Origin: Patiria miniata
Lineage: Eukaryota > Echinodermata > Asteroidea > Valvatida > Asterinidae
Length of the DNA: 64,000 nucleotides
NCBI RefSeq assembly: GCF_015706575.1
Contig: NW_024037069.1
Span: 35,919,315 to 35,983,314, forward strand
Direction of reading: 5' to 3'
The notes beneath the pieces were generated by a model. The model saw only the letters and a list, made by a program, of their open reading frames with translations, did no database searches and was not told where the DNA came from. The position numbers and the translations under genes were made by a program. The number at the start of each line of letters is the position of its first letter. Within the stretch, counting starts at the first letter, position 1. Positions 1 to 11,984 of this stretch are shown one piece after another.

Positions 1-1398
1 ACCAGGGGCAGAACCATGTAAACAATGAAAAACAAGCAGAAGTAAGTTGAAATGGAGAGAATGCAACACTGGAGGTATGTGACCTTTACGACTTGCTGTT
101 AATGCGGGCTGCTGTGTTCTGTAGTTTTTGTAATCGTGAAAGTTGTGTTTGGGGGTTTGGTGTTAAGTGGGTTGTAGAAGTCTAATAGAACTTGATGATG
201 TAAGGACGTGGCATGAACACTAATTTCAGTGATTGATTAATGTGTAGGCTACTCTCCAAAAAGTTTCGCGAGTGGTCCCGTATAGATTTACAAATATCAG
301 AAACACGGTTATGTACAGTACATATGAAAATGAACAGCGCCCCTAGCGTCAGATGCGGTCAAGCGTCTGACCCCCCCCCCCTTGCACTTTGTTGAATATA
401 CCCGTGAGTATTGGAAACACTGACTGCTAGGCCCCTTCTCAGTTTAGAAGAAATACAAGGGTAGACATTTTATTAAATTGAAACTCAAAAATGAAATTTC
501 ATTTCGGCAACAAAGCACTAACAATGCAAAACCCGTTACAAACTCTTTATTCAAAACCACCATTTTTTCAATCACGATTAAAATTCATCTTAACTTAATT
601 TTAAGGACAGAGAAATCAGCTTTAAAACAAACGACACCACAAAATTCAAAACTTGGCGTGTTTTTATAATTATGGAATATTTTATCTCTTGATAACCCCG
701 AAAGTTAACTCCTTAATAGCGTTGCCGTAAAATGTGTATGTCAGCATAACCCGAAACCCTTTTCATCAAATACAAGCACTAAAAAATATTCCAACACCTT
801 TATAATCTTAATATATCTTTCTGTCAGGCCAACTATTTTTTTTCTACATTTCATCTTAACACGACATAAGCAACAACCAGTATTTCATAACTCAACCCAC
901 GTATTCCTCATACTTTTCGCCTTTCGTTTCTTTTTTTGTACGTGAAAATCCTTTAACTTTACTTACGACTAAAAACATTTCTAATTTTTTAACTGCTCAA
1001 AAACCGAAACCTAAACATTTTCATCACACAAAAACAAACAAATTTCAGCGTTTTCTTTTATCGAGAAAATTTCATTGTGAGGTGCAGAGGGAGCTTAATG
1101 TATGTAGAATAATTCGTAAATGACCATTAAAAATAAAATAAGTTTGAATTATTTTGTGATCAAACGGCACATATTTCCTTGAATTGGGTCCATTTTGCTC
1201 GTTGCTTAAGTTATCTCAGCTAATACTTTTGGCAGCTTTAACGTGACAAAACTGCATGCGTATAATTAAGCCCTCATTCCTGTATTGATACGCCAATAGC
1301 AAGGCCTAGTTGATTGCAAATATTCGCAATGTTTGTTTTCATAATAATTTTGAGGAAAATATCGAATGATTCCTTATTCTGCGGCATGTCTAGTTTGC
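1..1398. other. AT-rich DNA downstream of the amidohydrolase gene
   Basis: I see no supportable gene here. The stretch is AT-rich with a short C run near 370-381 and several T or A runs. It lies 3' of the amidohydrolase stop codon and probably includes that gene's 3' untranslated region. I found no clear AATAAA on the minus strand close to the stop, so the transcript end is undefined. Confidence 0.5.
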
Positions 1399-1764
1399 CT
1401 AAACCGGACGGTCTAGCACCTTGACGTTGACCGTGGGTATGGTCTTGATGTTGGCCAGGTTGTTGCGGCGCCCGTCCACGAAGGTCTCAATGACACGGAT
1501 TTTCTCCAAGTCAAACGGGTCCACGTCGTAAGGGTTGTCAGAGAGAATCACCAGGTCGGCCTTCTTGCCAGGCTTGATACTTCCTACCTTCTGGTCCAGG
1601 TGGAGCTGCCAGGCCGCGTTGACGGTGTAGGACTTGAGAACTTCGTGGATGGACACGCGGTACTCCGGGCCGTAAGGAGTGGTAGGGTCATCCCTGGTGC
1701 AACGGGTGATGGCTGTCTTCATGTTGGCGAAAGGGTTGGCGTCTCCGGGGAAGGTCGGATGATC
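1399..1764 (-). CDS. Amidohydrolase exon 7, C-terminal end
   Basis: The acceptor TCTTCACAG opens at DHPTFPGDANPFANMKTAIT, the conserved Asp motif. Then come HEVLKSYTVNAAWQLHLDQK, GSIKPGKKADLVILSDNPYD and the stop after KVLDRPV. The C-terminal part rebuilds the beta-sandwich typical of the family. Confidence 0.93.
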   Translation of the reverse strand, partial: DHPTFPGDANPFANMKTAITRCTRDDPTTPYGPEYRVSIHEVLKSYTVNAAWQLHLDQKVGSIKPGKKADLVILSDNPYDVDPFDLEKIRVIETFVDGRRNNLANIKTIPTVNVKVLDRPV

Positions 1765-4700
1765 CTGTGAAGATGAAGAATATGAATTTCCGATCATTGT
1801 TTCTACCGTTATATCTTGAAGTGACTCTTTAATATTGTATTTTAATCCCCAGAAAATCCGTTCCCCCAAGTTATGGCCAGCGGATCCTCCCCTCCATCCT
1901 TCTGATCTCCAAAATACAATTGCTGGTTTGAATTGAATTGTCTGACAGTGCTTTGTATGAATCAAGAACAAATATTATCAAATGTTGACATTTTGCGCTG
2001 ATGCTCATGATGTTTTATGTTATTGGATTCAAAACGGCAGATACATTTAGTCCGGCAAGATACCTTCTTAAACATATCAGACTCGTCACTAAAACAAAAG
2101 AAGGCGTAGCGATCATATCAGTAAAAAGGTATCAGGGGTCTGTTCAAAGCCCTTTTGGGGGTAAATAAAGAGCCGCCATCTACCTGATGAATGGTCCAAG
2201 TAATGCCATTCTTGGTTGCCTCAGACAGCGGAGTCCAGCGGTTGACTCGCTCACCGAAGATGTCAGTCTTGTAGACCAAGGCGTAGAAGCGGAGATGGTC
2301 CACGAAGAAAGACAGTGCCAGATTGATCTTGCCAGCGCGTTCAATCTGGTCCACGGTCATCAGGCCAAGATGCTCCATGCGATGACGGTTGTTCTGATTC
2401 GGGAACTGGTTCAGGACCTAAAGGGAAAATGATAGCTGGATAGTGAGTGATTGAAATCGGTACCAGATTGATCTCTCTGTCCTTTTATCAACATTTTTTA
2501 AAAAGGGAGAGTCTCCTTGAATATGACAAACCGATAGAGTTTCGTAGTCTTCTGAAATGTCAGATTTCAGAACTGTAATTGGGAATGTGGTATTCAAGTC
2601 AATCACGGGTCAAGTCACAAGGCAATCGCAAGACAAAACACAAGGTGTGTCACCGGAAGGACATGGACAAAGTTGACAATGACAAAGGAATGTTTTTGTC
2701 ACGCCCAGCTGATTTGCATAGCTTATCGCTTGACTTGCGAAGTCTTGTAAATAATTCACTTGCGAAAACCTGCGATGACTTGTGACTGACTTTTCAAAAC
2801 TTCAATACAATTCTGCGGAGGAGTATTTACTTTAGTTTCACCACAAAGTATGGGTCTTTCCCTTTTATAGGAAATATCTTGATGTGCCAAATCATACTTC
2901 ACTCACCTGCTCATACACCTTCAACACCTGTTCAGAGCTCCTCTCGCCGTGGCAGTGGATCGCCATCTGCTTCCCGTCCTGGTGATGTCTCTTGATGGTA
3001 TCCAAGAGAGCATCGTCCTCCATGTTCAAGGTGCCGTAGCCAGGTGCCTTGGGGAACCCCAGGGTTTCAGTCAGCGGGGTGTACATGAAGGGTTCGCGGG
3101 TAGCGCATGTGCCGCAGTGCGGGGAGCCATCAGCAACCAACTTCAAGCCAGCTTCCCACAGACGGGAGCTGTAGTTGCCAACTCCCCCGTCGTAGTTTTT
3201 CACGGCGCTCCTGCCTTTCTTGGCTGGTGCGGGCTGAACGCGCCCCAGCTGGCTGCAGCATCTTACCTTCGGCGGAGGGGGAGCTGACTGGGGCTGATGC
3301 ACCTCTTCGTCTGTCTGCGCATGGGTCATTTTGTACAGACCTGTCACATGATTTAGAAAAACTTTCCAATAAGTCAAAACTGTAATCTTGTCATCCATAA
3401 ACATCGAAGCATTACGATAACCTCATGGCTTACAAATTATAGTGTCCTTGATTTAACGTGCCAACAGTAAGTAAGAAACATAAGTGAGTCAAAACAATTA
3501 TTTCTGTCTATTACATAAACATTAAAGAGTGCCCGAGTTGATGAACCCTCGTATTGGGACCTTGGAATGTATGGAACCCGTTAAGGAATGGATATCTTAG
3601 TACAGGACAAGGTGCATGCGCGAATCGGTTCACGCCCGTATGGTATACGAAGTATACGCATGACAACCTTTCCCCGAATTTCTACAAACTGTGCGCAGCA
3701 TCATGAGGGAACTCGGAACGGCAGCAACGGTGCTCAGATGACATTCTGTTTCATATGAATTATAATTATGTTCAATCCTCTACACTCTTGTTTACTGTTG
3801 AGGGGTATTAAAGCTGATTACTCACCCAGGCGGACAGGGAAGTCTGGAGCATCAGCACAAGTCTTGAGAATCGCATCCATCTCGGGAGAAGGCATGTAGG
3901 CCAGCTCAGTCACGGTGGTCAGCCCGGCTGAGGCGTAGGCTCTCCATTGATCATAGAAGCCCTGCATCATGAGCTCCTCGTCGGGAAGTGGGGCTCGACC
4001 CATGACCAGCATGATGGCCGGCTCCTCGAAGAGCTGCCCGGTGGGCCAGCCCTCGGCATCCAGGACCACGGTACCTCCAGATGGACTAGGGTAATTCTGG
4101 CCAATCTGTGGGGAAATGTGTACAGTTATAATACTTTGTAAAGATGGTACCGTTTTTGGCAAACTCTCCCTTGGTCCACGGGGCATTTTGGTCATAAGCC
4201 CCGTCTATCTTAGGTTTGTGTACTTTTCTCACACAGTTCATGTGACGAGTCTGACTGACTTACCGTGGTCACCTGATCACAAGTCGTGATCTAATTGGTC
4301 AATGCGCAATGTTTGATTGACAAGCACGGAAGGTCCATGTTGCTGGAAGGTTTCTAAACATGAACTATACGCAATTTCAGTTTTAGCTGCCATTTATAAA
4401 CCTAGTCCCCTATTCAGATTGGAGTTCTGGAGTAGCGTGGAACTTAAAGTAGCCGCCCAATTAGATTTAAAAACGAAAGGAATAGAGTCCCATGTCAGCT
4501 AAACCCGAAATTTGGCTTTGTTTCAGAGTCAAAACTGACACTTTTCTGGCTCAAAATGAATATTCTGTCGGCAGACTGTTTCTGCTGGGTCATTTGATCC
4601 AGAAACATTGGCAAAAGTGTCGTGTTAACGAAGAAATGTGTCAATCCAGATAGAATTGTGGTTCATATCTAGCTGACCAGGGATTCTTGAGAGTATAAGA

Positions 4701-7700
4701 TCGGTAATAGTCCAGGCAATATAAGGTTTGACCTCAAACAAATTGCAACAGAATTTTTTTCACCACAGTGCATTTCTATAAGGTCCCTAAAATGACATAC
4801 TAAAAGTCCAAAAAAATCCAAGTGGTGGAAATATGCCTAATTTGCATAAATCCAAAATGGCCGCATATTTTAGGACTTTTACATTGATTTGGTCATATTT
4901 ATCATACTAGATAGCTTCTTGAGGAACTTCAAACATTAATTTTAGTCCTTTTACATTGATTTCATCATTATTCTAGTCCTAGGTAAATTTCAAGATCCTT
5001 ATGCTTCCCAAATTTGCCAAATGCGGTGTAATAATTTGCATAAATGCCATATATTAATTTGCATAAATTAAAGTTAAAATTATGGCTGTCATGTGTTGAT
5101 ATCACAATTAAATTTTTCCTAATAACTTCTAGTTCATTTATGTATACATAAATATCACACCACAGAGGTCTCTATATGGTCCCGAAAAGACTTAAAAAAG
5201 GAAAAATCCAAGTGGTGGAAATATGCTTAATTTGCATAAATTAAAAATAGCCACTAATTATATGATTTTCATATTGATTTGGCCATAACTCTCGTCCTAC
5301 ATTACTTTTTGGGGTACTTTAAACAACTTTATGTTTCCCAAATTTGCTAAATGCCGTATAATAATTTGCATAAATGCCGTATATTAATTTGCATAAATGC
5401 CGTATATTAATTTGCATAAATTAAAGTTAAAATTATGGCTGTCATGTGTGGACATGTCACAATTGAATTTTCACTAATAACTTCTAGTTCAGTTATGTAT
5501 CACACCACAGAGCATCTCTATGTGGTCCCGAAAAAAAAAGTAAAAAAAAAATCCAAGTGCTGGAAATATGTCTAATTTGCATAAATTCAAAACGTCCACT
5601 AATTATTTGATTTTCATACTAATTTGGCCATAATTCTCCTACATTACTTTTTGGGGCACTTTAAACAATAATGTGATCATTTCGTTTTTGATGTTTGCAA
5701 ATGCTGTATATTCCCTTTAAAGCACCCCAAAAGCAATGTAGGACGAGAATTATGGCAAAATCAATATAAAAATCATGTTTTTAAGTGGTCCTTGAATTTA
5801 TGCAAATTAGGCATACTTCCACCACTTGGATTTTTTGGGACTATTTAGGGGCCTTATAGAAATGCAAATAACTGAACTTGGATTATCAGGGAAAATTGAA
5901 TTGTGACATGTCCACACATGGCAGCCATAATTTTAACTTTAATTTATGCAAATTAATATATGGCATTTATGCAAATTAATATACGGCATATGAACAATTT
6001 GGGAAACTTGGGGATCTTGAAAGTTACCTAGGACTAGAAGAATGATGAAATCAATGTAAACGGACTAAAATTGTCGTATTAAGTACCTCAAAAAGCTATC
6101 GAGTATGAGAAATATGACCAAATCAATGTGAAATTCCTAAAATTTTCGGCCATTTTGGATTTATGCAAATTAGGCATATTTCCACCACTTTTCTTTTTTT
6201 TGGACTTTTAGTATGTCATTTTAGGGACCTTATAGAAATGCACTGTGGTGAAAAAAATTCTGTTGCAATTTGTTTGAGGTTCACTCAAAAAATGAAGTAT
6301 CTTGCCTGGACTATAAGTGGAGGAGCAAATGGAGACAAAACATAGGTCACTTACAGGTGGCTCAGGCGCCGCAAGAGCGGGACTGTTGACCCAGGCCACG
6401 TGACCGCTCTGACCAACCACGACGATCGGAATGGTGGAGGAGAAGTTGGCATCCAGGAAGTCGGCGCTGAGAGTGGGCAGGTCGGAGATGAGCTCAGGGT
6501 CCCAGCCGAAGAAGATGGCCCAGTCCTTGTTGTTGGGATCTGCATCCAGCTCGCTGATTCTGTTCACCATGACGGTGTGAATGTCATCATAGCACCTGAA
6601 GTTTAGAAGGGGTAAAGTCAAATAGAATCCAGATTCCGGGTCAATCTGACATTGACTTTTTTTTAGTATAGTGCAAAATAGCTGAAAGTATGTGTCGCAA
6701 GACTACAATATCCAATTTTTTAAACGAGTCTGACATCTTGGTCTTTTGCCACAGTCTTTTGACTTTTCCTAGTCAATATGACCCGAAAGGCAGTCATCTG
6801 TGAGCTAGAAAAGTGTCATTTTGACCCCAAATAGAACGGTTTGCTGAAGTAGGTGTCGCAAGACTACAATATCCAATTTTGTAAACAATATGACATCATG
6901 GTCTTTTTGCCACAGCAGCGTGCCAAATGTCATAATGAAGCAGTAATGCGATGGCCTTCTCGATGATGACGTACGCTGGATCGTGCACATTCGCCATCCT
7001 TACCCCCCCCCCCACCACGCCCACAATAAAATCCTTTACCTGTAATTCAGGGCACTGATGTTGATGTACTGGCTCCGCATGAGGGCGCACTGTATAGCGT
7101 GCTGGTGGGGTTCGATGAAGCCCGGCATCAGGGTCTGTTGGTTCAGGAAGATGACCTGGGTGTCGGGTCCGGCGTGACGGAAGACCACATCGATGGAGCC
7201 CACGGCCAGGATGGTGTCCCCGCTGATCGCTACGGCCTCGGTCTTTGGCAGGGAGTCGGCACCGCGGGACCCCGGGTTGGCCTCGCTCCCCTCCATGGTG
7301 ATGATGTCGCCCCCGTACAGGATGAGGTCGGCTGGCATGGCCGAGCCTTGTTTGTTGCAAAAAAAAATGATATCCAAACCATCATCTTAAAGACAGTGTT
7401 ACAACGAACGTTGCTGGATTTTTCCTTCACGTTAATTCTTTCTGCACTCAGATTTGACCGGGAATTCCGGTCCTATTTAGCCTGACACTCTAGGCAGAGA
7501 AAACAAGTGTGTGTTTACAGTGACGCCTGAAAATTACCAAAGTAGGTAAGGAATTCTTTCATTTTGTAACTTTTTCATGTTTCTGTTGGTCCATTTTACT
7601 TATTTTGTTTACTTGTTTTGGGGTACCTTTGCAGGTAATGATTATACAACATTTGCTTTTGCGGTAATATTCAGAAATCGATGGATATGGGGTTAGTATT

Positions 7701-9534
7701 TCATGGCAAAATGTTGTTTCACTGACCTGTTAAAATTTTGTGTTTATAGATGACGTAAAATCCCCCCCCCCCCCCAAAAAAGTTCTCAACTTCTTGTAGT
7801 CTGGCTCCCTGACCCTACTTGAGACGAAACGGAGCAGTTTATAGACGTTTGGGAATTGTCTAGTCAGGGAACCAGATTAGCTGGCTTGCACCAGTTCACG
7901 GATGTGTAAGCGATTGCAAACAAAATGTGGACTAAATAAATTGGGGGCAATATTCGAAAAATGACGGGTTTTTTTCCTTACGATGGTCGACAGCACACCA
8001 GGTGCCATGATTTTACAGGATGCTTGAGACTATTATTCACTTACAGTCTAGCAGGGTATTTCATCATGATTTGGTAGTTTTGTTTTTTGATGTTTGCAAA
8101 TGTTGTATATTGCTTTTAACAGTATGATGTTTTATTAACCTGATTTATTGTTTAGGCCTAACCAATGACACACAAAACCGTCGCATAGGGAAGACTTTTT
8201 ATTTTCAAAATAAAGTTAATTTTAAATGTTTGGCCAAATGTGGCAATAAAACATTTTTAGGTTGGTAAAATGGCCTTAAAAATCAGCTAGGTTGGGTTTT
8301 ATACAATAGAGCAGGTTTAAGGATGATTTAGAGTACCGTGTTGGTTCAGGGACCGTTTTTCTAACAATAAATTATTGACAAATTCTGATTTGACCTGCGC
8401 CGCTGGCTTACAATTCAATGTTTATGTCAACATTATGCCAAGCCCCTTAGTTAAATAAACCAACTTGAACTACAACCACTAAAAACTGGAACACATACGT
8501 GTGTGCCTTTGGGGGTTGCTGAGCTCTGCCAATTATTTGTCTCACTTGTGTGTGCATTTAAAGTGGATGATTTACAGGGACTTAAATCGTGGAGATTTGG
8601 AGTACGGTCTTTGTGACTCTGCGGGTACACGGCTCTGAGAAAAGTTTACTCTTGTTGATGGACATAAAAGGTTGACCGAAACGTCGAATTGATACCTCTG
8701 GTTCTTATCTTAACGGAATAGGATCATTGTGTATTTATCCCAAAAGTAACCTACCTAATTATTATCAAAACGTTTACTTGCATTGAAGATCGTCCTGGTA
8801 CTAAACAACTCGTGAAATTAGAAGAAATGTAGAAATGTGGGTGATTTCCAACGATCAGTCATCGTGTTTATTGATCGAAGGGTTGTGCATGGTTTTCACT
8901 GTTTTCTTGCAAAGTGTAATATCCACTGAGCTAAAACTTAAGCAGGGTAGGTTTTGAACATTCTTCTTTGGATTCCCAGTGGTGTTATTAGTGGAAACGA
9001 TTAATATACGTGAAAAGCAAATGATCCTATATATGCCTTTAAATCGCTCCTGTTGGTTTTACTTCACTTGGCCGATCCGCAAACCTCTTCCAAGTTGCAC
9101 TCAATTCGCATGTAACATTCCATGTTGCATAGGCTAGATGGCTCATTGCGCTCAATGGTTGACGTAGCGGTTCTTTCCTCGCCTTCCACCGCGCGCTGTG
9201 ACCCGGGCTCGAATCCCGCCTGGGCCAGTATGTGGCTTGGGTTCTCAGTCCCTACCTGATTCCGTGGGTTTTCCCCAGAATATATTCTGGGTTTTCCTCC
9301 CACCTCTAAAACTGTAATTTCTTCTCATTGTCTTCTCTCTAAGTTGGTGTGATGTTTCCCCTGGGATGCTTTAATAAACTCATATACAGATACAATGTAT
9401 ATAACTCATGAAAAAAAGTTCCGAAGAACTAGTAAGGAAACCCCTTGTGATTGGCTACCAATGCTTTAACGTCACATCGACAGGTGCCTACCTTTGGACA
9501 TCCTGGATTTCGCTGTGAGCTGAGCTCTCTGCAT
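1399..9534 (-). CDS. Amidohydrolase, YtcJ/amidohydrolase-3 type, seven exons, 634 aa
   Basis: The coding exons in transcript order are 9534-9492, 7346-7040, 6595-6355, 4105-3826, 3340-2907, 2417-2184 and 1764-1399. All six junctions are GT/AG and phase-compatible, giving 634 residues. The family consists of metal-dependent hydrolases with a TIM barrel and a small beta-sandwich; the substrate of animal members is not evident. Visible family features are the N-terminal LILYGGDIITME strand, the PGFIEPHQHA metal-binding motif (His95, His97), LKLVADGSPHCG near 356-367, AIHCHGE (His419, His421), RMEH (His451), DHPTFPGD (Asp514) and the C-terminal GSIKPGKKADLVIL strand. The start is the ATG at 9534 in a CACCATGC context. 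No signal peptide is evident, so the protein is probably cytosolic. A proline-rich insert near 306-337 is unusual. Intron 1 (7347-9491) and intron 3 (4106-6354) are swollen by repeats. Confidence 0.92.
2184..2417 (-). CDS. Amidohydrolase exon 6
   Basis: The exon starts VLNQFPNQNNRHRMEHLGLM, which matches the family's R-x-E-H metal or active-site segment, and runs through FFVDHLRFYALVYKTDIFGE to WTIHQ. Phase is 0 at both ends, with an acceptor ending CCCTTTAG and donor CATCAG/GTAGAT. Confidence 0.92.
2907..3340 (-). CDS. Amidohydrolase exon 5, proline-rich insert plus DGS motif
   Basis: The largest exon begins LYKMTHAQTDEEVH, then carries a Pro, Lys and Arg-rich insert before WEAGLKLVADGSPHCG and the AIHCHGERS histidine motif. 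The insert contains an internal donor-like AAG/GTAAGA, so part of it could be alternatively spliced. The real donor is GAGCAG before GTGAGT, in phase 0. Confidence 0.88.
3826..4105 (-). CDS. Amidohydrolase exon 4
   Basis: The acceptor TTTCCCCACAG opens the exon at IGQNYPSPSGGTVVLD, followed by EGWPTGQLFEEPA, the usual amidohydrolase-3 substrate-loop signature, and YASAGLTTVTELA. It ends in phase 1 before GTGAGT. Confidence 0.92.
4708..6313. repeat. Palindromic (foldback) DNA element in amidohydrolase intron 3
   Basis: The two ends are inverted copies: TAGTCCAGGC at the left, GCCTGGACTA at the right, followed inward by CCTCAAACAAATTGCAACAG and its complement. Arms of several hundred bases, with short tandem blocks rich in ATTTGCATAA, meet near 5650-5720. 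The outermost bases are flanked by TAA on both sides (or TA if the tip is GTCCAGGC), which would suit a Harbinger-like or mariner-like MITE. No transposase is encoded. The centre near 5680-5725 carries an end fragment of the TTAA-flanked MITE seen elsewhere in the window. Confidence 0.8.
6355..6595 (-). CDS. Amidohydrolase exon 3
   Basis: The exon encodes CYDDIHTVMVNRISELDADP through SPALAAPEPP, including the family segment WAIFFGWDPELI and the GQSGHVAWVNSPAL motif. The donor is CCACCT before GTAAGT. The end of the large palindromic repeat in the following intron lies only about 40 bp from this donor. Confidence 0.92.
7040..7346 (-). CDS. Amidohydrolase exon 2, HxH metal-binding motif
   Basis: The exon follows an acceptor ending ACAAACAAG and closes at TACAG before GTAAAG, in phase 2. 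It encodes the beta-sandwich start MPADLILYGGDIITME and the barrel entry motif PGFIEPHQHA, whose two histidines are the expected metal ligands of the family. Confidence 0.92.
7636..8120 (-). repeat. TTAA-type MITE copy, in amidohydrolase intron 1
   Basis: This is about 60 to 75 percent similar by eye to the units at 36360-36886, 36900-37381 and 59014-59509, reading reversed relative to the first. Shared landmarks are TGGCACCTGG with its flanks, GGGAACCAGA and the end GATGTTTGCAAATGTTGTAT. The terminal TTAA is degraded in this copy. It is non-coding. Confidence 0.65.
9131..9395 (+). repeat. tRNA-derived SINE
   Basis: The head carries an A-box-like segment (ATGGCTCATTGCGCTCAATG) and a B box (GGGCTCGAATCCCG). 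The body that follows contains GGGTTTTCC twice, then TTGGTGTGATGTTTCCCC and the tail AATAAACTCATATACAGATA. The body resembles widespread conserved-core SINEs of marine deuterostomes and molluscs; I am not certain which superfamily. It lies in amidohydrolase intron 1. Confidence 0.75.
9492..9534 (-). CDS. Amidohydrolase exon 1, start codon exon
   Basis: This short coding exon starts MQRAQLTAKSRMSK and ends at AAAG followed by GTAGGC, in phase 1. It joins exon 2 to read MSKGSAMPADLILYGG without a frame break. The open sequence 5' of the ATG, up to about 9700, is a likely 5' untranslated region. An alternative is that translation starts at the internal Met of exon 2 (7338), with this exon then non-coding. 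Confidence 0.7.
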
Positions 9535-9928
9535 GGTGACAGCGTTCTCTGGCAAAGTTTAGACAACAAACGACGCAAACAGACGGTGGGCCGTGTATGG
9601 AGGGTTTGTAGCAAGCGGCTCGCGACCAAGTTTCAACGGAGAAACCACAGTTGCAAGTGAGCTGTGCTTGAAGGGTAGCCCCGGGTTTTAAGCTCTCGCA
9701 TCTGGCCCATGGGTGGGGCAAAAGGGTACCGCAGTGGCGCCTAAACCGGCGCTTCTTGCCATTACAATTATGAAACAAACACCCATAGGAAAGGATTTAT
9801 CACATTCGTACCTATGTGACTTATTTAATTTTCCAAATCTGGCAATATTTCATCGTGATATTTTTTCACTTAAAATGTTAATGTGCCAATGATATACATC
9901 ATGTTATTTTACTAACAAACCCTTTTCG

Positions 9929-10396
9929 AACATTCTTTGTATTTGTTCCACCTTATTTTGAACAAGGGGGTAACAGCAAAAAGAGGATTAGGCCTGCCAG
10001 TATTTTGGCGGTGGTTGGGCCCAATAAAGCGCCCAATGCTTACGACGTACCTGGACAAAACAAATCGCCAGATTTATTACAATGTCCTGGGGATTTTTTT
10101 TTTCAATTTTAAGTTTAGTTTACAAAAGCTGTTTTACGCAACAGCACTTGCCGGTGATCCTGTTATTATATGCCCCTGTGCACTTGGTACAGCATGTGTC
10201 AATAAAAACGCAGGATTCAAAGCGATTTTTTCTGATAAAATTATGCTACTGGTGTGCCAAATTTGATAAGGATTTGATTGTCCATAATTTCATCTTTGAC
10301 AAGATTTTTGTTTGGTGGAATTTGGACTTTTGGCTTAAAAGTTATGACAAGTTTTGTGAAGCCCTTCTGAAGCGGGTTGGTCTGCGATTCAATGAC
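9929..10396 (+). repeat. Interspersed repeat, copy 1
   Basis: This block recurs at 11985-12450 with few changes, and in part at 10397-10550. It has no long reading frame under constraint. Landmarks are AAGGGGGTAACAGCAAAAAG, GGTGGTTGGGC and GAAGCGGGTTGG. Its class is unknown to me; it may be the interior of a non-autonomous element. Confidence 0.7.
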
Positions 10397-10697
10397 GTAC
10401 GACGTACGACGTACCTGGACAAAACAAATCGCCAGATTCATTACAATGTCCATGGGATTTTTTTCAATTTTAAGTTTAGTTTACAAAAGCTGTTTTAACG
10501 CAACAGCACTTGCCGGTGATCCTGTTATTATATGCCCCTGTGCACTTGGTAGTACGGTGTTCCCTAAAGAGCGAATCTAGGTGCACAATTTACCGTCGTT
10601 ACCATCCGCCATCGTGCGATTTCCACGTCAATAAAAGGACTCCATAGCACTTCACAGGAAATCGGTTAGACACCCACAAACATCCATATATATATAT
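10397..10697 (+). repeat. Truncated tandem copy plus associated 147-bp block
   Basis: The first 150 bp repeat the middle of the preceding unit, starting at ACGTACCTGGAC. From 10551 a second block, AGTACGGTGTTCCCTAAAGA to CATCCATATATATATAT, follows; it recurs at 12910-13054. The junction suggests a rearranged element. Confidence 0.6.
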
Positions 10698-11117
10698 GAT
10701 TGATCCAACAGTGATCAATAGTCTGCATCAAGTGTGTATCATAATTTATGACAGACGCGACAGTGTTGTCATGATTTTCTTTACCATTTGTTCCCACTTC
10801 ACATGCATGGTTGACTTTTGAAATCGAATCCCGATTGTGGTCTTTCAGCTGACCTCCTTTTTTGAAGCTATCAGCTTTCCTTGCCCTTCGTTTCTTTTTC
10901 TTTAATCCAAACAAAAAATTTGGTAAATCAACGCTCCATGCATGACCAAATAAAACTCGGGAAATTTCAAGGGAAAAGAACCGTCAAACCAGTTAAACAA
11001 GAACATGAAATAAATCTTCGCATTTAAACGTGTTGTTGTGCGAATATCCATGCCTCGATATATATGAACTATAATAACCCAAGAAACCATGCACTTAGAC
11101 GCACCTATTGCCTTGCT

Positions 11118-11300
11118 TGAATTCTAGATGCATGCTCTGTGGTGCGATCTGAGGCTATTTCTGACTACTTTGTCCAATCTTTTAGAGGAAAACGACGCTG
11201 GTGTACGCAGTGCCTGCCTTTATTGCGACGCCACTGTAAAAATAAGATGGTTTCGTTTGGGAGGGGGGCATGGCCCCGTTGCCCCCCCCCCCATCCGCCC
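11118..11300 (+). repeat. Diverged copy of the GCTCTGTGGTGCGATCTGAG repeat family
   Basis: The opening matches blocks at 18910-19236, 26945-27240, 27880-28128 and 50407-50605. Family members begin GCTCTGTGGTGC and end in a long G or C run followed by a GCGTCAATCG-like tail. It is non-coding. Confidence 0.5.
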
Positions 11301-11984
11301 TTGTTGCACAAGACATTGCGTGCGAAAGACGAGTGAGGCCAACCTCGTCCCCAGTGCTTACTTTATTTCCAACCGCGTTTCCAATAGTAAACCCTGGATA
11401 GGAAACTTTCTTCCTGTAACCTGATTGGATACCGCAATTGGCTAGTAATGGATTTTTATCGTGTACTTGGTGCTATATATTCACAACGTGCAGTACGTGT
11501 TTTCGCGATCATTCGTCCACGCCTTCTCGAAAATACTAATTTCCTTTCCCAATTTGCTCATATTAATATGAAATATGATACTGCATGTTGTCTTGATAAG
11601 ATCGTAACAGTTTGATTTCAAAAATCGTGTTTTCGTAACTCACGCCGTGCTCGCGCTGCTACGAATTGACTCTGTTTTTACCCCAGACACCGCATACAAA
11701 AACAAACGCTAATGTGTAACGCATATCCAGGCACCAGACTGTTCCTCATTTGCATACGTGTGCAAAAATCTTGCACATGCAAATGATCCAATACCAGGGT
11801 GAGAGAGCAGGTAGTGGTGGGCGCGTACTGCTCGACACCCTGGGGACGAGGTTGGAGTGAGGCGGCTTTGTATCCGCACTTCACTGTCAGTGTCAGTGTA
11901 CTTTGTTACAAAAACCTGCCGTATAAGTGAGTTGAGTTGGATCCATGATACCGATGCGCACATGACATTTTTCACAAACAAAAC
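11300..11984. other. No gene seen
   Basis: Mixed intergenic DNA between repeat copies. It has an ACGAGGTTGG word pair in opposite orientations near 11340 and 11850, but no convincing exon or RNA gene. Confidence 0.4.

Noticed and set aside
2590-2800. Inverted similarity between CAAGTCACAAGGCAATCGCA and the region near 2755-2790
   Set aside because: The match is short and imperfect; it may be an old MITE but I cannot define its ends.
2949-3385. Overlapping frames on the plus strand
   Set aside because: They are shadows of amidohydrolase exon 5, which has family motifs and splice sites on the minus strand.
9131-9227. Candidate tRNA gene
   Set aside because: The A and B boxes are degenerate, the cloverleaf cannot be completed, and a SINE body follows directly.
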